DNA of 64,000 nucleotides from Mucilaginibacter aquatilis (GTDB taxonomy: Bacteria > Bacteroidota > Bacteroidia > Sphingobacteriales > Sphingobacteriaceae). Under the pieces are notes generated by a model. That model was not told where the DNA came from. It did no database searches and saw only the letters and a program-made list of their open reading frames with translations. The stretch spans positions 620,001 to 684,000 of the forward strand of contig NZ_WQLA01000001.1 in NCBI RefSeq assembly GCF_009755275.1, read 5' to 3'. The position numbers and the translations under genes are program-made. Of this stretch, positions 9,865 through 18,476 are shown one piece after another; position 1 is the stretch's first letter; each line of letters starts with the position of its first letter.

Positions 9865-11493
9865 TTAATTACTTTGCAAATTTACGTCACCACAAAAATG
9901 GACTTTTAAACCCATTTCACTTAGCGCTGCCGCTTTTATACGACATGCCTGGTGTGCTTTGTTTTCATCTGTAGCGTAAACTACCTGTATGTGGTTGGCT
10001 TTATGACGAGCCATTAACTGGTTGCGCGATACACCTTTAAGCGTAGCATTCATAATAGGCCACTGCGGAGTGGTCATATCCCAGCGTCTTTGAGTTTCAG
10101 CATCTGGTAATAACACAGATTCGCCTACGCCCAGGTCACAATGCAGTTCATTATTCATTACGTAAACACGGCTCCAAACCAGATAACCGGGTTTGCTGAT
10201 GCCTTTCAAACTGCCACCACCTAAACGGAAATACATTGCCGGCTGTCTGTCGCTTGATGCGCCTTCATAACCACAAATAAAATGGGCAGGAGGTGCAGCG
10301 CCTGATATCAAAAACACCCAAACAAAATCGTCAATACCATCTCCTTTAAAATGCTCGCCCCAGCGTAAATCATGCAGCGTGGTTTCGCCCGGCATACCTA
10401 ATTCTTTCCACAGGTGGTAGGTAACCAATGCATCTATACCGGCACATTCATCTACTTCATTAAAGTGAGGCAAGGCATCACCGGCATAAAGCTCCCGACC
10501 ATCGTTTGATTTTACCGGCGGACGGTCCTGATTATTCAACAAACCTTCTACCAGATCACTGGCAGCGGTCAGGTCTTTTAATCCTTGCTGATATTGTATA
10601 CCTATTGTATCGCAACCAAACTCATCGGCTAAACGCAATGCGGCTATGTACATTTTACATTGCTCCAGTGTTTGTGCTTCGGTAAGCTCTGTTGCAGCAT
10701 CTGTACCCCAGTTAAACTGCATACCTTTTTGCTGCAGCCATTGCAGTACTTCACGTGCTTCATCATCAGCTACCTGCAACATAGCAGCATACAGGGTAGA
10801 CTGACTTAAACGCTCTTTAAAAATACCGGTAGCATGTAAAAGATCATCAGGAACAATAGCATTGAACATACCCATACATCCCTCATCAAACACGCCCATA
10901 ATAGCTTTATTGCTTTTAAGCTTGTGCCCGAATGCTTTACCAATGGCTTCGTCTTCTACAGGAATATTTACCAGATCGTAGCTTTTTACATGGCTTTGAT
11001 CATGTTTTATTTTACCGCTTTGCAGCCACTCTTTAATTTTTGCCGTAAAGAATTCATCTGTAAAGTCCTCGCTCCAAAGCGTGCTGTATGACACGCCTGC
11101 CTTGGTCAACGATCCGTTTAAGTTTAACATACCTACCAAACCCGGCCATGTACCGCTCCAGTTTGCTAATGTTAAAATTGGACCTTTATGTGTTGTTAGT
11201 CCGGCTAAAACGTGGTGGGTATATTGCCAAACACTTTCGGCAACTATAATAGGTTGACTAGGATCAATATCACGAAATATTTCAATACCCATTTTTTGAG
11301 AATCGATAAATCCGTGCTGTTTAACCTCGTCGTAAGCATGTGCGCGTTTTACAGTCCAACCCTGTTTTTCAATGGCAGCCGTTAGCTGGCTCTCCATTTC
11401 GTGTTGAGCTGCCCAGCAATTTTGATTTGCTGATAAGCGTAGATCGCCGCTGGCAACTAATAAAACTTGTTTGTTACTGCTTGTATTAGACAT
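9865..11493 (-). CDS. L-fucose isomerase-like protein (COG2407 family)
   Basis: 542 aa with no signal peptide, so cytoplasmic. The N-terminal half has a Rossmann-like domain ([20 protein letters not shown] at residues 10-29). The second half contains the fucose/arabinose isomerase C-terminal fold, with [14 protein letters not shown], the cysteine/glutamate-rich [19 protein letters not shown] and [16 protein letters not shown]. These enzymes interconvert aldoses and ketoses with a divalent metal. The true substrate is unknown; L-fucose or a stereochemically related pectin sugar is plausible. It is the first gene of a pair with the DUF3826 gene, preceded by a 450-bp spacer. With the aldolase and SSS symporter upstream it looks like a sugar-uptake and catabolism module rather than the uronate route encoded elsewhere in the window. 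Confidence 0.7.
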   Translation of the reverse strand: MSNTSSNKQVLLVASGDLRLSANQNCWAAQHEMESQLTAAIEKQGWTVKRAHAYDEVKQHGFIDSQKMGIEIFRDIDPSQPIIVAESVWQYTHHVLAGLTTHKGPILTLANWSGTWPGLVGMLNLNGSLTKAGVSYSTLWSEDFTDEFFTAKIKEWLQSGKIKHDQSHVKSYDLVNIPVEDEAIGKAFGHKLKSNKAIMGVFDEGCMGMFNAIVPDDLLHATGIFKERLSQSTLYAAMLQVADDEAREVLQWLQQKGMQFNWGTDAATELTEAQTLEQCKMYIAALRLADEFGCDTIGIQYQQGLKDLTAASDLVEGLLNNQDRPPVKSNDGRELYAGDALPHFNEVDECAGIDALVTYHLWKELGMPGETTLHDLRWGEHFKGDGIDDFVWVFLISGAAPPAHFICGYEGASSDRQPAMYFRLGGGSLKGISKPGYLVWSRVYVMNNELHCDLGVGESVLLPDAETQRRWDMTTPQWPIMNATLKGVSRNQLMARHKANHIQVVYATDENKAHQACRIKAAALSEMGLKVHFCGDVNLQSN

Positions 11494-11943
11494 ATTTTGG
11501 CATTTTAACCAATAACTGAAGCTAAACCCGATTTCTTGAACGTCAGAGGTCCAGGTATTGCAATTAAACCACCTAAATGTTAGTGTACGATATACACATT
11601 TAACTGATTTATAATTACTTAATCACCATTCTGAGCTTAAAAAATGATATGTTTAAATTTTCACTAATTGGTTAGATTACAAATATCTGATAACCCTAAG
11701 AGGCTTTTTTAACAGTTGTTATCTATTTATTATAGGATGTTAGCATCGATTACATACTAAGTTTGTTTAATTTCTACGCTTATTTATCAATGGCACAAGC
11801 GTTTAATACCAACATTACAATCATTACAAATTGATGTAGAAATATTATCAACAAACAACGCAAATAACTATTAAGATGTTAATGCGACCAACAAAAAGCT
11901 GGTTTGCGCAAACCTCAGCCAACTTTTATTAAAAACTGTTAAA
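11494..11943. other. 450-bp non-coding spacer upstream of the fucose isomerase-like gene
   Basis: No ORF with coding character is seen on either strand, and the sequence is strongly AT-rich. Two features stand out. A short inverted repeat, GTGTA-n5-TACAC at 11583-11597, lies about 90 bp upstream of the isomerase start and could be an operator half-site pair. The heptamer ATTACAA occurs three times (11676, 11814 and 11823). No terminator hairpin follows the aldolase gene's neighbour boundaries here. Spacer length suggests a regulated promoter, but none is called. Confidence 0.35.
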
Positions 11944-12894
11944 CTACATTACACTTTTTATCTGCAGTTCATGCTGCAAAGCGTTGTAGTCTTGATATAA
12001 TTTGTCAACTTGTTCTTTTACGTCAGAGCTGATGTCTCCAACATTGCGCCTTGTATAACCGGTCATTTTAACTCCACGCTTTTGAAGATAATATTTTGCA
12101 ACCTTTGGATACACATTATGCATTACATCCATGTTACTAATGAAAAACTGTTGCACACGGTCTACCTCAGTTGCTAATGTGTCATTGTTGTAATTATCGC
12201 ACAGCCAAACTACCAGCTCAGGAAAGTAATTCCCCTGTATACACGATAGTCCTGCAGATCCGGCTTTCAACGACTCCACCGCATGTACCATATAAGCATC
12301 ATACAAACCAAAACCATGCTGACTATTAGTACCATTTAACTTGGCTTTAATTTGCTCGATATCCAAACAGGTATCTTTATGATATGTAACCTGCCCGGTA
12401 GATACAAACTGATGTAATTGCTCGGGAGATATCAAACGTTTGTAAGGTACCGGACATTCATAAAAACCTAAGGGTACATTGCCGGTTAACTGCATCAACT
12501 CTTCTACCCTGCCGTTAAACACCTCATCGCTTTCGTTTTCATCGGCCAACAAACCGGTTATTCCTATTACGGCCTGTACACCTGTATCGGCAACACGGTT
12601 TACAAACTCGGCTTGTTTAGCTATAGGTCCGCCAAAGGTGCCGGTAGCCACTACTGGGACACTGCCATTAGTTACCTTCAGCACATGTTCAATTAACTGT
12701 ATGCGCTCGGCCTCGTCTAACTCAAACATTTCGCTCGATAAACAATTGGCAAACAAACCGGCGGCTCCGGCTTCAAGGTAAAACTCCGTAAGGCCTGTAA
12801 GCGCGTTAAAGTCAATTTTACCGGTTTCGGTAAACGGTGTAAGCATCACCGGGATAAATCCTTTTTTTGCCGGTGTAGTGTTAGTAGTAGTCAT
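11944..12894 (-). CDS. Dihydrodipicolinate synthase / N-acetylneuraminate lyase family aldolase
   Basis: 316 aa, cytoplasmic TIM barrel of the class I pyruvate-type aldolase superfamily. It probably cleaves or forms a 2-keto-3-deoxy sugar acid. The Schiff-base lysine is Lys173 in TYHKDTC. The catalytic tyrosine is Tyr145 in GFYECP, followed by the usual hydrophobic strand. The carboxylate-binding motif, normally GxxGE, reads CLSSE (51-55): the serine hydroxyl is kept but both glycines are replaced, so the substrate may differ from dapA or nanA enzymes. It starts 27 bp after the SSS symporter stop codon, suggesting that the two form one operon handling an imported sugar acid. KDG-like acids, Kdo-type sugars or sialic-acid-like acids are all possible. 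Confidence 0.75.
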   Translation of the reverse strand: MTTTNTTPAKKGFIPVMLTPFTETGKIDFNALTGLTEFYLEAGAAGLFANCLSSEMFELDEAERIQLIEHVLKVTNGSVPVVATGTFGGPIAKQAEFVNRVADTGVQAVIGITGLLADENESDEVFNGRVEELMQLTGNVPLGFYECPVPYKRLISPEQLHQFVSTGQVTYHKDTCLDIEQIKAKLNGTNSQHGFGLYDAYMVHAVESLKAGSAGLSCIQGNYFPELVVWLCDNYNNDTLATEVDRVQQFFISNMDVMHNVYPKVAKYYLQKRGVKMTGYTRRNVGDISSDVKEQVDKLYQDYNALQHELQIKSVM

Positions 12895-12921
12895 TATATT
12901 GGGATAAATGAGTATTAAAAA

Positions 12922-14496
12922 TTAGTGTGTAGCCGAAGTACGCGCTAACTTATTTTGTTTTATACGGGTGAGTATAATGCCGGTCAAAAAGATAACCAGA
13001 GTGCCAATTACTATCACCATATTTTGGTGAAGTACATTGCGAAGCATGCCCAAATCGGGTGGTAAAAGCGGAGACAGCGTCATCCACAAAATAACAACGA
13101 TACCAATGATAATGGCTATGACAGCTTCGTGGTTACGAGTTTGCTTGCTGATGATGCCCAGCAAAAACAATCCCAGCATGCCACCGGCAAATATGCCCGA
13201 TAACTGCCACCAAACATCAAGCACGCTTTTAACACCAATCATTGCTATGCCTGCAGCCACACCGGCAACACCAGCAACTACGGTGGCGGTATGCAGCAAC
13301 GTCATGTTTTGCTTTACGGTGATGACGGGCTTAAAGTAACGCTTGTAAATATCCTCGGCAAAAACCGTGGCTGATGCGTTCATGCCTGAGCTAATGGTAC
13401 TCATTGCAGCCGATAAGATGGCCGAAACTATTAAACCAACCAAACCGGCAGGTATTTTGGTTACCATAAAATTGGGCATTACTTTATCGCCGTAATCTTC
13501 AGGTTTCAAAGACGCCGCCATTTGAGCAATATCAGCAGCCGATGCGCCCGGCAAACGCTCGGTTGCTACCTGGTGGCGAATGGCTTCCGTCAATTCGGGA
13601 TTAACGTGGTAGTAAGCATAAAGTGCCGAACCAATAACACAGAACAGCAACGAGGCTGGCAGATACAGCCAAACACATAACCAGATTGATTTTGCGGCTT
13701 GCTTTGACGATGTAGCTGTGTGGTAACGTTGAACATAATTTTGGTCCATGCCAAAATTATTGAGGTTTATAAAGAACCCATACAGCAATACCACCCAAAA
13801 TGTGGATGTAGTAAAATCGGGTGCAAGACTACCCAGACTAAACTTATTATCAGTCTTCCCAATTTCAACCACCTTACTTATGCCTCCCGGCATGTTGGTG
13901 ATAATAATGTATAAAATAAGCAGTGCTCCAAAGGTTTTGATAATGCCTTGAACAACCTCAGTCCATATTACGGCTTCAATGCCACCCAGCACGGTATAAA
14001 TGATGATACAGATACCCATTGTTAGGATAATCATCTTCATGCTGAAGCCTGTGAGCGCCTGCAAACTTAAGGCAATACCAAAAAATATGGAACCCATACG
14101 GGCCACTTGTGTAAGCAGAAAGCAAACAACCGCATAAGTGCGCGCCCATGCGCCAAAGCGGTGCTCAAGATGTGTATAGGCCGAAACCTCGCCGGTATTA
14201 CGGTAAAACGGCACAAAATACTTAGCCGCAAACCAGGCGGCCAAAGGCATTGAAAGACTGAACACAAAAGCATTCAAATTGGTGCCAAAAGTTTTGCCCG
14301 GTACCCCCAAAAATGTGTTACTGCTTAAAAAGGTAGCGTATATGGATATACCCAAAGCCCAGCCGGGTATAGAGCCCGATGCCTTGGTAAATTGCTCGGC
14401 GTTTTTGTTTTTACGCGAAAAGTAAAAGCCAACCAGCAACATGGCCAACAAGTATATAGCAATAACACCAAGATCGAGAGCTGGTAAGCTTTTCAT
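12922..14496 (-). CDS. Sodium:solute symporter (SSS family)
   Basis: 524 aa inner-membrane transporter with about 13-14 hydrophobic segments in a LeuT-type arrangement. The N-terminal part has the SSS hallmark YATFLSSNTFLGVPGKTFGT (residues 53-72), and the middle carries VLGGIEAVIWTEVVQG and a glycine-rich stretch, SAAMSTISSGMNASATVFAE, typical of the family's conserved TM8 region. It should couple Na+ entry to uptake of a sugar or sugar acid. The downstream aldolase gene follows after 27 bp, which suggests that the cargo is that aldolase's substrate or precursor. It lacks a C-terminal kinase or regulator domain. The sequence alone does not decide among sialic acid, galacturonate, glucose or other SSS cargos. 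Confidence 0.9.
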   Translation of the reverse strand: MKSLPALDLGVIAIYLLAMLLVGFYFSRKNKNAEQFTKASGSIPGWALGISIYATFLSSNTFLGVPGKTFGTNLNAFVFSLSMPLAAWFAAKYFVPFYRNTGEVSAYTHLEHRFGAWARTYAVVCFLLTQVARMGSIFFGIALSLQALTGFSMKMIILTMGICIIIYTVLGGIEAVIWTEVVQGIIKTFGALLILYIIITNMPGGISKVVEIGKTDNKFSLGSLAPDFTTSTFWVVLLYGFFINLNNFGMDQNYVQRYHTATSSKQAAKSIWLCVWLYLPASLLFCVIGSALYAYYHVNPELTEAIRHQVATERLPGASAADIAQMAASLKPEDYGDKVMPNFMVTKIPAGLVGLIVSAILSAAMSTISSGMNASATVFAEDIYKRYFKPVITVKQNMTLLHTATVVAGVAGVAAGIAMIGVKSVLDVWWQLSGIFAGGMLGLFLLGIISKQTRNHEAVIAIIIGIVVILWMTLSPLLPPDLGMLRNVLHQNMVIVIGTLVIFLTGIILTRIKQNKLARTSATH

Positions 14497-14620
14497 CTAT
14501 GTAAAACTGATATTTGGTTTAATTGGTCGGCTGGCCAGGAATGCCAATGCCTTAAAAACAAAACTATCAGATACTACACAGCTTGTTCTATAACATTTTC
14601 GCTTCATGTTATAGCATATT

Positions 14621-14719
14621 ATCCAGCCCCTGCTAAATCTCCCAGGGAGGGGTAACTTTGGAAATGTGAGATTAAGCTTTTTACCAATTATAAGCCCTCC
14701 TTTTCGGGGAGGGCTGGAT
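14621..14719. repeat. 99-bp palindrome-rich intergenic element with 9-bp terminal inverted repeats
   Basis: The element is bounded by ATCCAGCCC (14621-14629) and GGGCTGGAT (14711-14719). Inside, CTCCCAGGGAG is a second palindrome, and AGCCCTCC/GGAGGGCT makes a third hairpin near the right end. Its left part (AGCCCC..CTAAATC..TCCC..GGGAGGG..CTTTGGAAATG) matches a copy in opposite orientation at 33131-33175. It lies between the SSS gene and GH2, 6 bp past the GH2 stop codon, and may double as a weak transcription terminator. It resembles the CCCCTAAATCCCC-type dispersed repeats often seen in Bacteroidota genomes. Confidence 0.6.
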
Positions 14720-14724
14720 GGTAA

Positions 14725-17127
14725 CTACTTTACTCTGATTACAACCGTGGCAGGCAGCAAGCCTTCTGATTGTGCCGTTACGGTAAGCAACCCGGCGCTT
14801 TTGCTGGCTTGTACTATAGCCAAACAAAGCCCATGAAACGCCTTACGTTGCGGTTCTTTAAAAGATTCCATACTGGCCTGCGCACCATTATCAACACCGG
14901 CCAAAATCCCCTTACCTTTTATAGTAAAATTCACCAGGTTATCTGCATCAGGTACTATATTGCCTGCGGCATCCAAAACGCGCACGGTAATAAACGACAG
15001 GTCTTTACCGTCAGATTTAATGAGCTTACGGTCGGCCACCAATTCAATTTTAGCGGGTTTACCTGCGGTATGCTTTTCTTCTGTAAGTACTACTTTACCA
15101 TCCTTGCGCGATACTGCTTTCAATACGCCCGGCTCAAAAGGCACCTTCCAAACTATGTGCAACTCTTCGCCTTGCTTGCTGCGGGTTCCTAATGAGCGGC
15201 CGTTCAGGAAGAGTTCTACCTCATCGGCATTATTGTAGTATGCCCACACGTCTACAGTTTTACCAGCTTCCCAATTCCAGTGTGGTAATAAATGCAGTAC
15301 CGGCTTGTCGGTCCACTCACTTTGGTACATGTAGTATACATCCTTAGGGAAGCCAGCCAAATCAATAATACCATAATACGAACTGCGGGCCGGCCAAGGA
15401 TAAGGCACAGGCTCGCCAATAAAATCGAACCCCGACCATACAAATTCGCCCGACAAGTAATCATATTTTTTAATCAGCTTCCACGTTTCCTCATGGGTCG
15501 AACCCCAGTAGGCAGCTACGTTATCGTAAGCAGGCACGGCAAACTGACTGTTACCCTGGGTAAACTTAGCTTTTGAACTGGTTGGCCAGTGGCGTGTACT
15601 ATCGGTTGGGGTATCATAATATCCACGCGTAGCATAGCCCGAAATAGTTTCGGCCGCTATAAACTTTTCGCCTGGGTAATTCTTAGGAAAATCGGCATAG
15701 GTTTCGGGGTGATAGTTAAAGCCTAACAGATCTAAAGCACCCGATTTGTACAGGAAATTCTTTTTACCATCGGCCTCGCTTAATGCGGTAGTAACCGGGC
15801 GGGTTGTGTCCAGATCTTTAACAATTTTAACCAGTTCGCGGGTAAGAGTGATGCCTGTGCTGTCAAACTGTTCGCGTATCTCGTTACCAATGCTCCACAT
15901 CATTACCGATGGGTGGTTACGGTCGCGTTTAACCTGGTCTTCCAGATCGCGCTTGTGCCAAGCCGGGAAATACTGGTAATAATCCTGCTTGTTTTTTTTC
16001 TTGGCCCACATATCAAACGCCTCATCCATCACTATAAAGCCCATCCGGTCGCACAGGTCTAAGTATTCTGGCGCAGGCGGGTTATGTGAGGTACGGATAG
16101 CGTTACAGCCCATTGCTTTTAGTATTTCCAACTGCCGCTCCATAGCACGCGCATTTATAGCAGCACCTAACGCACCCAAATCATGGTGCATACAAACGCC
16201 CTTTATTTTCATACGCTCGCCATTGAGCGAAAAGCCTTTATCTGCATCAAAATTAAAGCTGCGAATACCAATTGGCGTAACATACTTATCAATTACCTGC
16301 TTACCGGCCAACACCTGGAAAACCACTTTGTACAGGTACGGATTATTAACCGACCATAACTTAGGCTGGCCAACTACTATGTTTTGATTAACCGTAGTTA
16401 AACTATCATTTCCTTCTAATGCAGTGGTTATTGAGTTAACCAACTGGCCTGACGGTGTAAGCACCGATGCTTTTAAATGCAAGCCTTTTTGATTAACCAC
16501 CACCTGTGTTTGCATGCTCACAATGGCATTGGCAGTATTAACTTTCGCTGTTACAAACGTTCCCCACTGCGGTATGTATGATTTTGATGTTGTGGTTAAC
16601 CATACATTACGGTAAATACCCGATCCCGTATACCAGCGCGAATTAGGCTGTGCTGAGTTATCAACCTTCACCGCAATTATATTTTTTTGAGCGCCGTAGT
16701 TCAAATAAGGCGTTAAATCATACTGAAACGAAATATAACCGTTAGGTCGTTTACCCAGCGAGTGGCCGTTAATCCAAACCTCACTATTGCAGTATACCCC
16801 GTCAAAATCTATGAAAACATTTTTACCCTGCGCAGTTTGCGGTATGGTGAACGTTTTGCGGTACCAGCCTATGCCAGCAGGCAAACCACCACCAGCCTGG
16901 CCGGTAGGGTTCTTTTCGTCAAACTTACCTTCAATGCTCCAGTCGTGAGGCAACGTAAGCTGACGCCACTCCCCATCGTTATAAGCCAAATTTTTGGCAT
17001 CGCCTTCGTCGCCTAAATAAAATTTCCAGTTGGTGTTAAAGCTCTCTACCTTACGCCCCGGCTGCGCATAGGCAGCTAACAGGCTTATCATCAATATCGT
17101 TAATACACTTAGAAACTTTTTCCGCAT
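14725..17127 (-). CDS. Glycoside hydrolase family 2 enzyme, beta-galactosidase-like
   Basis: 800 aa, exported (signal peptide 1-21, ending AYAQ). The domain order is sugar-binding jelly roll (30-185), immunoglobulin-like domain (185-295), TIM barrel (295-590), then a C-terminal beta-sandwich region with a DUF4982-like and invasin-like part. The barrel has NAIRTSHNPPAPEYLDLCD (342-360), the acid/base pair Asn415-Glu416 in WSIGNEI, and the likely nucleophile Glu493 in AAETISGYATRG. The substrate-gripping SGEFVWSGFDFIGEP follows. It probably removes beta-linked galactose or uronic acid from pectin side chains in the periplasm. It is the last gene of a five-gene exo-enzyme cluster and is separated from the next gene by a repeat. 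Sequence alone does not discriminate galactosidase from glucuronidase or galacturonidase. Confidence 0.88.
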   Translation of the reverse strand: MRKKFLSVLTILMISLLAAYAQPGRKVESFNTNWKFYLGDEGDAKNLAYNDGEWRQLTLPHDWSIEGKFDEKNPTGQAGGGLPAGIGWYRKTFTIPQTAQGKNVFIDFDGVYCNSEVWINGHSLGKRPNGYISFQYDLTPYLNYGAQKNIIAVKVDNSAQPNSRWYTGSGIYRNVWLTTTSKSYIPQWGTFVTAKVNTANAIVSMQTQVVVNQKGLHLKASVLTPSGQLVNSITTALEGNDSLTTVNQNIVVGQPKLWSVNNPYLYKVVFQVLAGKQVIDKYVTPIGIRSFNFDADKGFSLNGERMKIKGVCMHHDLGALGAAINARAMERQLEILKAMGCNAIRTSHNPPAPEYLDLCDRMGFIVMDEAFDMWAKKKNKQDYYQYFPAWHKRDLEDQVKRDRNHPSVMMWSIGNEIREQFDSTGITLTRELVKIVKDLDTTRPVTTALSEADGKKNFLYKSGALDLLGFNYHPETYADFPKNYPGEKFIAAETISGYATRGYYDTPTDSTRHWPTSSKAKFTQGNSQFAVPAYDNVAAYWGSTHEETWKLIKKYDYLSGEFVWSGFDFIGEPVPYPWPARSSYYGIIDLAGFPKDVYYMYQSEWTDKPVLHLLPHWNWEAGKTVDVWAYYNNADEVELFLNGRSLGTRSKQGEELHIVWKVPFEPGVLKAVSRKDGKVVLTEEKHTAGKPAKIELVADRKLIKSDGKDLSFITVRVLDAAGNIVPDADNLVNFTIKGKGILAGVDNGAQASMESFKEPQRKAFHGLCLAIVQASKSAGLLTVTAQSEGLLPATVVIRVK

Positions 17128-17211
17128 GGGTATATTTTATTATTTGGTTGTAATACTAAAACTTGATACAACTCCTCAACAAATCAACTTAATAACTCAA
17201 TTACTAGTACA

Positions 17212-17299
17212 TAGGCGTTGCCTACGGCCCGGGCTATTCGCTGCAAGTCCTCGTTTCGCTATGCTGCACTACGGGCTTTACGCTGCTATCCCTAACGCA
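17212..17299. repeat. Intergenic repeat with palindromes and imperfect direct repeats
   Basis: A GC-rich block in an AT-rich gap. It contains the small hairpin TAGGC-GTT-GCCTA (17212-17224), the palindrome GCCCGGGC (17227-17234), and two imperfect 21-bp direct repeats starting at 17230 and 17272 (CGGGCTATTCGCTGC.. and CGGGCTTTACGCTGC..). It has no coding potential. Blocks of this character recur between genes in Sphingobacteriaceae, as I recall; copy number elsewhere cannot be checked here. Confidence 0.45.
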
Positions 17300-17306
17300 A
17301 GCTGCA

Positions 17307-18434
17307 TTAACTCTTTTTAGCCTTTGATGGCGGCGGAGCTACAAAATTAAGCTTGCTTTTGCCCATATCTTTTGATGTAGCAACGGCAATACCACGCTGG
17401 TCGGCCTTATTTACAGCACAGTAAAAGTGGTAAACTACACCTTTCCATTTCACTACACATGATTTATGCGCAAACATATTATCATAAGGCTCCGTAGATT
17501 TCACCAGGTCGTCGCCTTTCCATTCAGTCCAGTTTTCTAAATCATACGAGCAGGCAAAACTGTTAAATGCTCCGCCTTTATCTTTCCAAAACGCACCAAA
17601 GTAGAACATTACCCAAACATCGCCTATTTTTTGCAAGTATGGGTCGCCTGTAATGCCAATATTGTGGTCTAACAGTGGGTTGTTCTTATAGCGGGTCCAG
17701 GTTTTCAAATCGTCTGAAAAAGCCATGCCGATGCGCTCGGCACCGCGTTTTTTATTTACACTGTCGCCGTTGGCGTTGTAATACATAATAAACGGATGTC
17801 CTAACGATTTCTTTTTATCCCAAAGCACAGTTTCTTTATACATAGTGTGGTTATCCCACCATTGCACATTGCTATCGATTGACATTAACACCGGTTTTGG
17901 CAAACGGCTCCACTCGTGTACCACCATAGGATCTTTTTCGGTATAGGCCATGTTTATGGATAGCAATCCCTTTTCGTAACCGGTACTGTTACCGCCAAAG
18001 TACGACATCCAATACTTGTTATCATACTTTTGCAGTTCGTAGCTGCCGCCCCATTTTGGGTCTTGCAAGCCTACATAGCCCGCTTTTTGATTACTGTCCC
18101 AATCGGTAGTATCGGTAAAAGACATGATGCGCCCGGTAGTTTTCCAATTGAGCAGGTCGGCACTGGTAGCCAGCCACGTTTCGTAACCACGTCCATCAAA
18201 AATAATGTAACTCATATACCACTGCCCATTTTTACGAAACACAGTAGGGCAATCCATTTTCTTGCTATTCTCTACCGGAACCAGCGCCAAACCGTATTTA
18301 TGAGGTGTTTTTATTTTTTCGTAAATGTCGTTCATTACGCTTTCGGGCACTTCCTTCTTTGCCTTTTGCGCCCAAACCGTACTAGCTGCCAATGACAGCA
18401 TAACCAGCATTAAACCTATGTTTTTGTATTTCAT
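17307..18434 (-). CDS. Secreted five-bladed beta-propeller glycosidase (GH43/GH130 fold), family unassigned
   Basis: 375 aa starting at the ATG at 18434; a TTG two codons upstream is less likely. The signal peptide ends AWAQ-like (TVWAQ at about residues 19-23). The body shows repeating blades with the GH43-type pattern of acidic residue, aromatic strand and Asp-Leu turn: MDCPTVFRKNGQWYMSY, ATSADLLNWK, AFSDDLKTWTRYKNNPL, GITGDPYLQKIGDVWVMFYF and ACSYDLENWTEW. Candidate catalytic acids are the Asp of MDCPTVF (about Asp61) and the Asp of ITGDPYLQ; neither is proven. Bacteroidota genomes often annotate such proteins as glycosylase. The gene is within the exo-enzyme cluster, 36 bp (the gap before its ATG is slightly longer) downstream of GH78, so a pectin side-chain arabinosidase, galactosidase or a phosphorylase-like role is possible. 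Confidence 0.65.
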   Translation of the reverse strand: MKYKNIGLMLVMLSLAASTVWAQKAKKEVPESVMNDIYEKIKTPHKYGLALVPVENSKKMDCPTVFRKNGQWYMSYIIFDGRGYETWLATSADLLNWKTTGRIMSFTDTTDWDSNQKAGYVGLQDPKWGGSYELQKYDNKYWMSYFGGNSTGYEKGLLSINMAYTEKDPMVVHEWSRLPKPVLMSIDSNVQWWDNHTMYKETVLWDKKKSLGHPFIMYYNANGDSVNKKRGAERIGMAFSDDLKTWTRYKNNPLLDHNIGITGDPYLQKIGDVWVMFYFGAFWKDKGGAFNSFACSYDLENWTEWKGDDLVKSTEPYDNMFAHKSCVVKWKGVVYHFYCAVNKADQRGIAVATSKDMGKSKLNFVAPPPSKAKKS

Positions 18435-18476
18435 GTTCAACTTTATCCTTCAAAAAATCACATATAGTTAGTAATC

